Shown here in pieces: positions 61,189 through 64,000 of a DNA stretch of 64,000 nt (positions are counted from its first letter, which is position 1; each line of letters starts with the position of its first letter). The notes beneath the pieces are model-generated. The model did no database searches and was not told the origin of the DNA. It saw only the letters and a program-made list of their open reading frames with translations. This stretch comes from Bugula neritina (lineage: Eukaryota; Bryozoa; Gymnolaemata; Cheilostomatida; Bugulidae). Where the stretch lies: contig OZ037771.1 in NCBI GenBank assembly GCA_964035545.1, forward strand, positions 13,086,980 through 13,150,979. The letters run 5' to 3'. Both the position numbers and the translations under genes were made by a program.

Positions 61189-64000
61189 TCACAATCGGTA
61201 TTCTCCCTCACTTTCGGTGGCAATGTTGGGGTGCTTGCCCATCATGTGATGTTGATGGCCTGACCTTGAACCCTGCATAGATCTTGACCTGCTACCGTTA
61301 GACTGCAGAGTGCTGACGGAGGGACTGCGGGTGGCAAGGGGCGAGAGAGCCGGAGTGAAGTTAGGAGAGAAGGCTAAGTTGGAGAAGCTAGACTCGTGAC
61401 TGACGGGGCTGTGAGGTAGACTAATCATACTGGTGAGTTGGCTGGTGCGAGCTGAGCTCATCTGCGTCAACTCGTGAGGCCCCGCCCTACTTATGCCCTT
61501 ATTGTCTATTCTAGGGGGCGCTCCGGTTATTATGGGAGGCGGCCCGCCAAGTTTTATCTGTGGCTGGGTTCTGATAGAACCGGTTTGTGGAATTGTCTGA
61601 ACTGGCTTGCGTTTTGGCTGTATGGTTTCGTCTTTGAGCCTAGCAATCTCGGCAAACACATCGGCTAGGGGCTGGAACTGCGGGCCCCAATTAAGTAGAT
61701 AATCCCAGTTGTAGGAACCTGTGTTATACATAAAATATTTAATCTGATGCAATGTTCAAAATTATGTTCATATCATATACAAGATGTGAAATGAAAATGA
61801 AATAATGGACAAGAAATCTACTGACCAGTGAACTCCTCACTGGCATCTGTTACGGAGCTGAGGCTACCAATCTGTGCGGGGGCCTCACCGAAGCCCATCT
61901 GATTGATATTATCCTCTCCGCCAGCATCTACACCACCCTCTTCTCCTAGATTGTTGCACAGATTAGAGATATCAAGGGGGTCAGCTTCACCGCCCCCTTC
62001 ATCTGAGAACTGATGCATCGACTCCACTGATTGGTTCATAGCTTTCTTGTTCCCACCTAAATTATTAACTTATATACAGGTTCTATATGCAAATGGAATG
62101 CACTGGATTATAAACAAATCATTCTGGCATTTAACATGTAAAGATACTGTACTGCTGATTTCCCATCTAGCCCGACTCACCTATAGTCACATACTGTCTT
62201 ACTCACCTATAGTCACATACTGCCCGACTCACCTATAGTCACATACTGTCTGACTCACCTATAGTCACATACTGTCTTACTCACCTATAGTCACATACTG
62301 TCTGACTCACCTATAGTCACATACTGTCTGACTCACCTATAGTGATACACTGTCTGACTCACCTATAGTCACATACTGTCTGACTCACCTATAGTCACAT
62401 ACTGTCTGACTCACCTATAGTCACATACTGTCTTACTCACCTATAGTCTTGTGGTCTATCCCAAGTCTAGCCAAGTATTCCTGGTGGTTGCTAGCGGAAT
62501 GTTCGCTTATTGTGTCAGTGTCTCTCTGTATTCCACTGTCGGGCATCATCTTAGCCCTCTGGTGAACGTGTAGAGGTACTGTATTTATAGCAGTGATCTC
62601 TTCGTCTCCCTCATCGTCGTCAAATTCGGCTGAGCCCCGCCCACTCGACGCACACTGAGATCTGCAATCAGAACACAAAGTTAACAACTCAAACGTCTGT
62701 TAAGTTATTTACAGAAATTCAACACTTGAAGTTTCAGTTGATAGAAAATGTAGAAGTTGCTTCACAAATCACCGAGTGACCAACAAACTATCAACTAGTA
62801 CTGCATACGGAGCAGGTGATGATTGCTGTCTTGCACTATGAGGTTAGACTGTGAACTGCATAGATAGCCTAAGTACCTGTCAGTGTCATGTGAAGTACCA
62901 TACGGAGGGTATGAGCCGTACGGAGGGGGTGCCGTAGAAATAATCCTGCCATACGTATCTGCTCTACCGATACTGTCCATGTTGTGGGGCTGGGTGAGCA
63001 CGGCATTCTGGGGCTCTCTCTTCACATTCTGGCACATTCTCATCCTCATCACTACCACCACTATGACCAGCACTATCACAGCTAGACACACCACTGTGAT
63101 TATGATGATCATATCTCGCATGTTGGGACCTGATGGAAGAGGCAACACCACAGTAGAACACAGTAAGACACGAAGGGGGGTAGGATGGAGGGTAAAAAGT
63201 GTGTTTTGATGTCGATACTGGTAAAACAAATTAATTGAAACCTTGCAAAAATCCCGTATAAAGAATAGACCGAGTAAACTTGTCATTACCTTTCTGAGTG
63301 CCGGGGGCGGCTGTAATGCCCGCCGCGCCTCCCCCAGGCAACACAATGGTAACTTCAGTCACGCTGTACTGAGAGTCAGCCTTGCCACTCCAAGCTTTGA
63401 TTAACAGTCTCTGATTCTCACTTAGAGCTCTTTTGTGTCGAGAGGAAGAAAGTTGCCGTGAGAGGTCTCGCTTCATTTGGCTAGACTTGGAGGGACTTGA
63501 AGAGAGGGGATTTTTGACGGCAATAACACCGCTTTCACGGCTCACATCTAAAGCACAAGTAGAAGAGTTGATACTCACTGTATTAGTATGACATGTACTC
63601 ACTGTGTTAGTATGACTATGTACTCACTGTATTAGTGTGACTATGTACTCACTGTGTTAGTATGACTATGTACTCACTGTATTAGTATGACTATGTACTC
63701 ACTGTGTTAGTATGACTATGTACTCACTGTGTTAGTATGACTATGTACTCACTGTATTAGTATAACTATGTACTCACTGTATTAGTATGACTATGTACTC
63801 ACTGTATTAGTGTGACTATGTACTCACTGTATTAGTATGACTATGTACTCACTGTATTAGTGTGACTATGTACTCGCTGTATTAGTATGACTATGTACTC
63901 ACTGTGTTAGTATGACTATGTACTCACTGTGTTAGTATGACTATGTACTCACTGAGTGTTTATTAAACTATTGACTATGAAATCTACTCACTGAAATAGT
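61189..64000 (-). CDS. DCHS1: Dachsous-like protocadherin, C-terminal part (5' part beyond window)
   Basis: Probably a giant adhesion protein of the Fat-Dachsous planar polarity/growth system. Minus-strand exons: (64000)-63992 inferred, 63547-63290, 63129-62877, 62661-62441, 62056-61826 and 61718-61189. The first shows the end of the last cadherin repeat (SGVIAVKNPL ... LLIKAWSGKADSQYSVTEVT). Next come a single membrane span (MIIIITVVCLAVIVLVIVVVVM), basic MRMRMCQNVKR, and a long cytoplasmic tail. The tail holds SLSSVTDASEEFTGSYNWDY and LLNWGPQFQPLADVFAEIAR, which resemble the catenin-binding region of classical cadherins and match the Dachsous tail as I know it. The tail then becomes Ser/Pro-rich and ends SEGEYRL. 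Another protocadherin sharing this motif is the main alternative. Confidence 0.85.
62160..62446 (-). repeat. 26-bp minisatellite carrying a Dachsous exon donor, 11 copies
   Basis: The minus-strand unit has ACTATAGGTGAGTCAGACAG. The copy nearest the exon at 62661-62441 supplies the real donor ATAG|GTGAGT; ten further near-identical donors follow in the intron. Confidence 0.95.
63566..63957 (-). repeat. 25-bp minisatellite with donor-like CA|GTGAGT, ~15 copies
   Basis: The minus-strand unit is CAGTGAGTACATAGTCATAC plus TAATA. The presumed real donor TTTCA|GTGAGTAG lies just upstream at 63992/63991. Confidence 0.95.

Overview
The window is nuclear DNA from an animal, most likely a non-chordate bilaterian. 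All five genes are metazoan-type, are split into many short exons with GT-AG introns, and sit in AT-rich DNA full of minisatellites. An alpha-spectrin with an internal SH3 domain but without the vertebrate calpain/calmodulin insert, together with a Dachsous-type cadherin, supports a bilaterian invertebrate. A lophotrochozoan is a guess. The species cannot be named from sequence alone.

Layout. (1) About 516-5988, minus: mitochondrial elongation factor G (GFM1), 14 exons, with its 3' part beyond base 1. (2) 8740-16320, plus: TAF6, the histone-fold subunit of TFIID, 13 exons. (3) 17105-31050, minus: a secreted GH20 beta-N-acetylhexosaminidase of the four-domain chitobiase type, 17 exons, with a signal peptide and a GPI-like C-terminus. 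(4) 34837-60007, plus: a complete alpha-spectrin, 44 coding exons, about 2,452 residues. (5) 61189 to beyond 64000, minus: the last cadherin repeat, membrane span and cytoplasmic tail of a Dachsous-like protocadherin. GFM1/TAF6 and hexosaminidase/alpha-spectrin are divergent pairs. TAF6/hexosaminidase and alpha-spectrin/Dachsous are convergent. The genes have unrelated housekeeping, cytoskeletal and adhesion roles and form no pathway. I placed exon borders by hand from reading-frame continuity and GT-AG sites; exon lengths sum to whole codons in each complete gene.

Non-coding content. Nearly every kilobase of intron holds a tandem array, usually of 18-50 bp units. Mobile DNA includes a tRNA-headed SINE family (four copies, one with a perfect 14-bp target duplication), three short TA-flanked inverted-repeat elements, and a 424-bp near-perfect foldback palindrome.

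The most unusual pattern is that many intronic arrays abut an exon and carry that exon's own splice donor or acceptor inside the repeat unit. The result is ladders of up to tens of decoy splice sites (TAF6 exons 10 and 11; alpha-spectrin exons 13, 22, 27, 30, 34, 40 and 42; two Dachsous exons). Partial exon-end duplications (alpha-spectrin exon 12, TAF6 exon 5 acceptor) look like early stages of the same process. Other points are a 37-residue in-frame cassette exon in alpha-spectrin and a possible membrane-bound versus truncated switch in the hexosaminidase.
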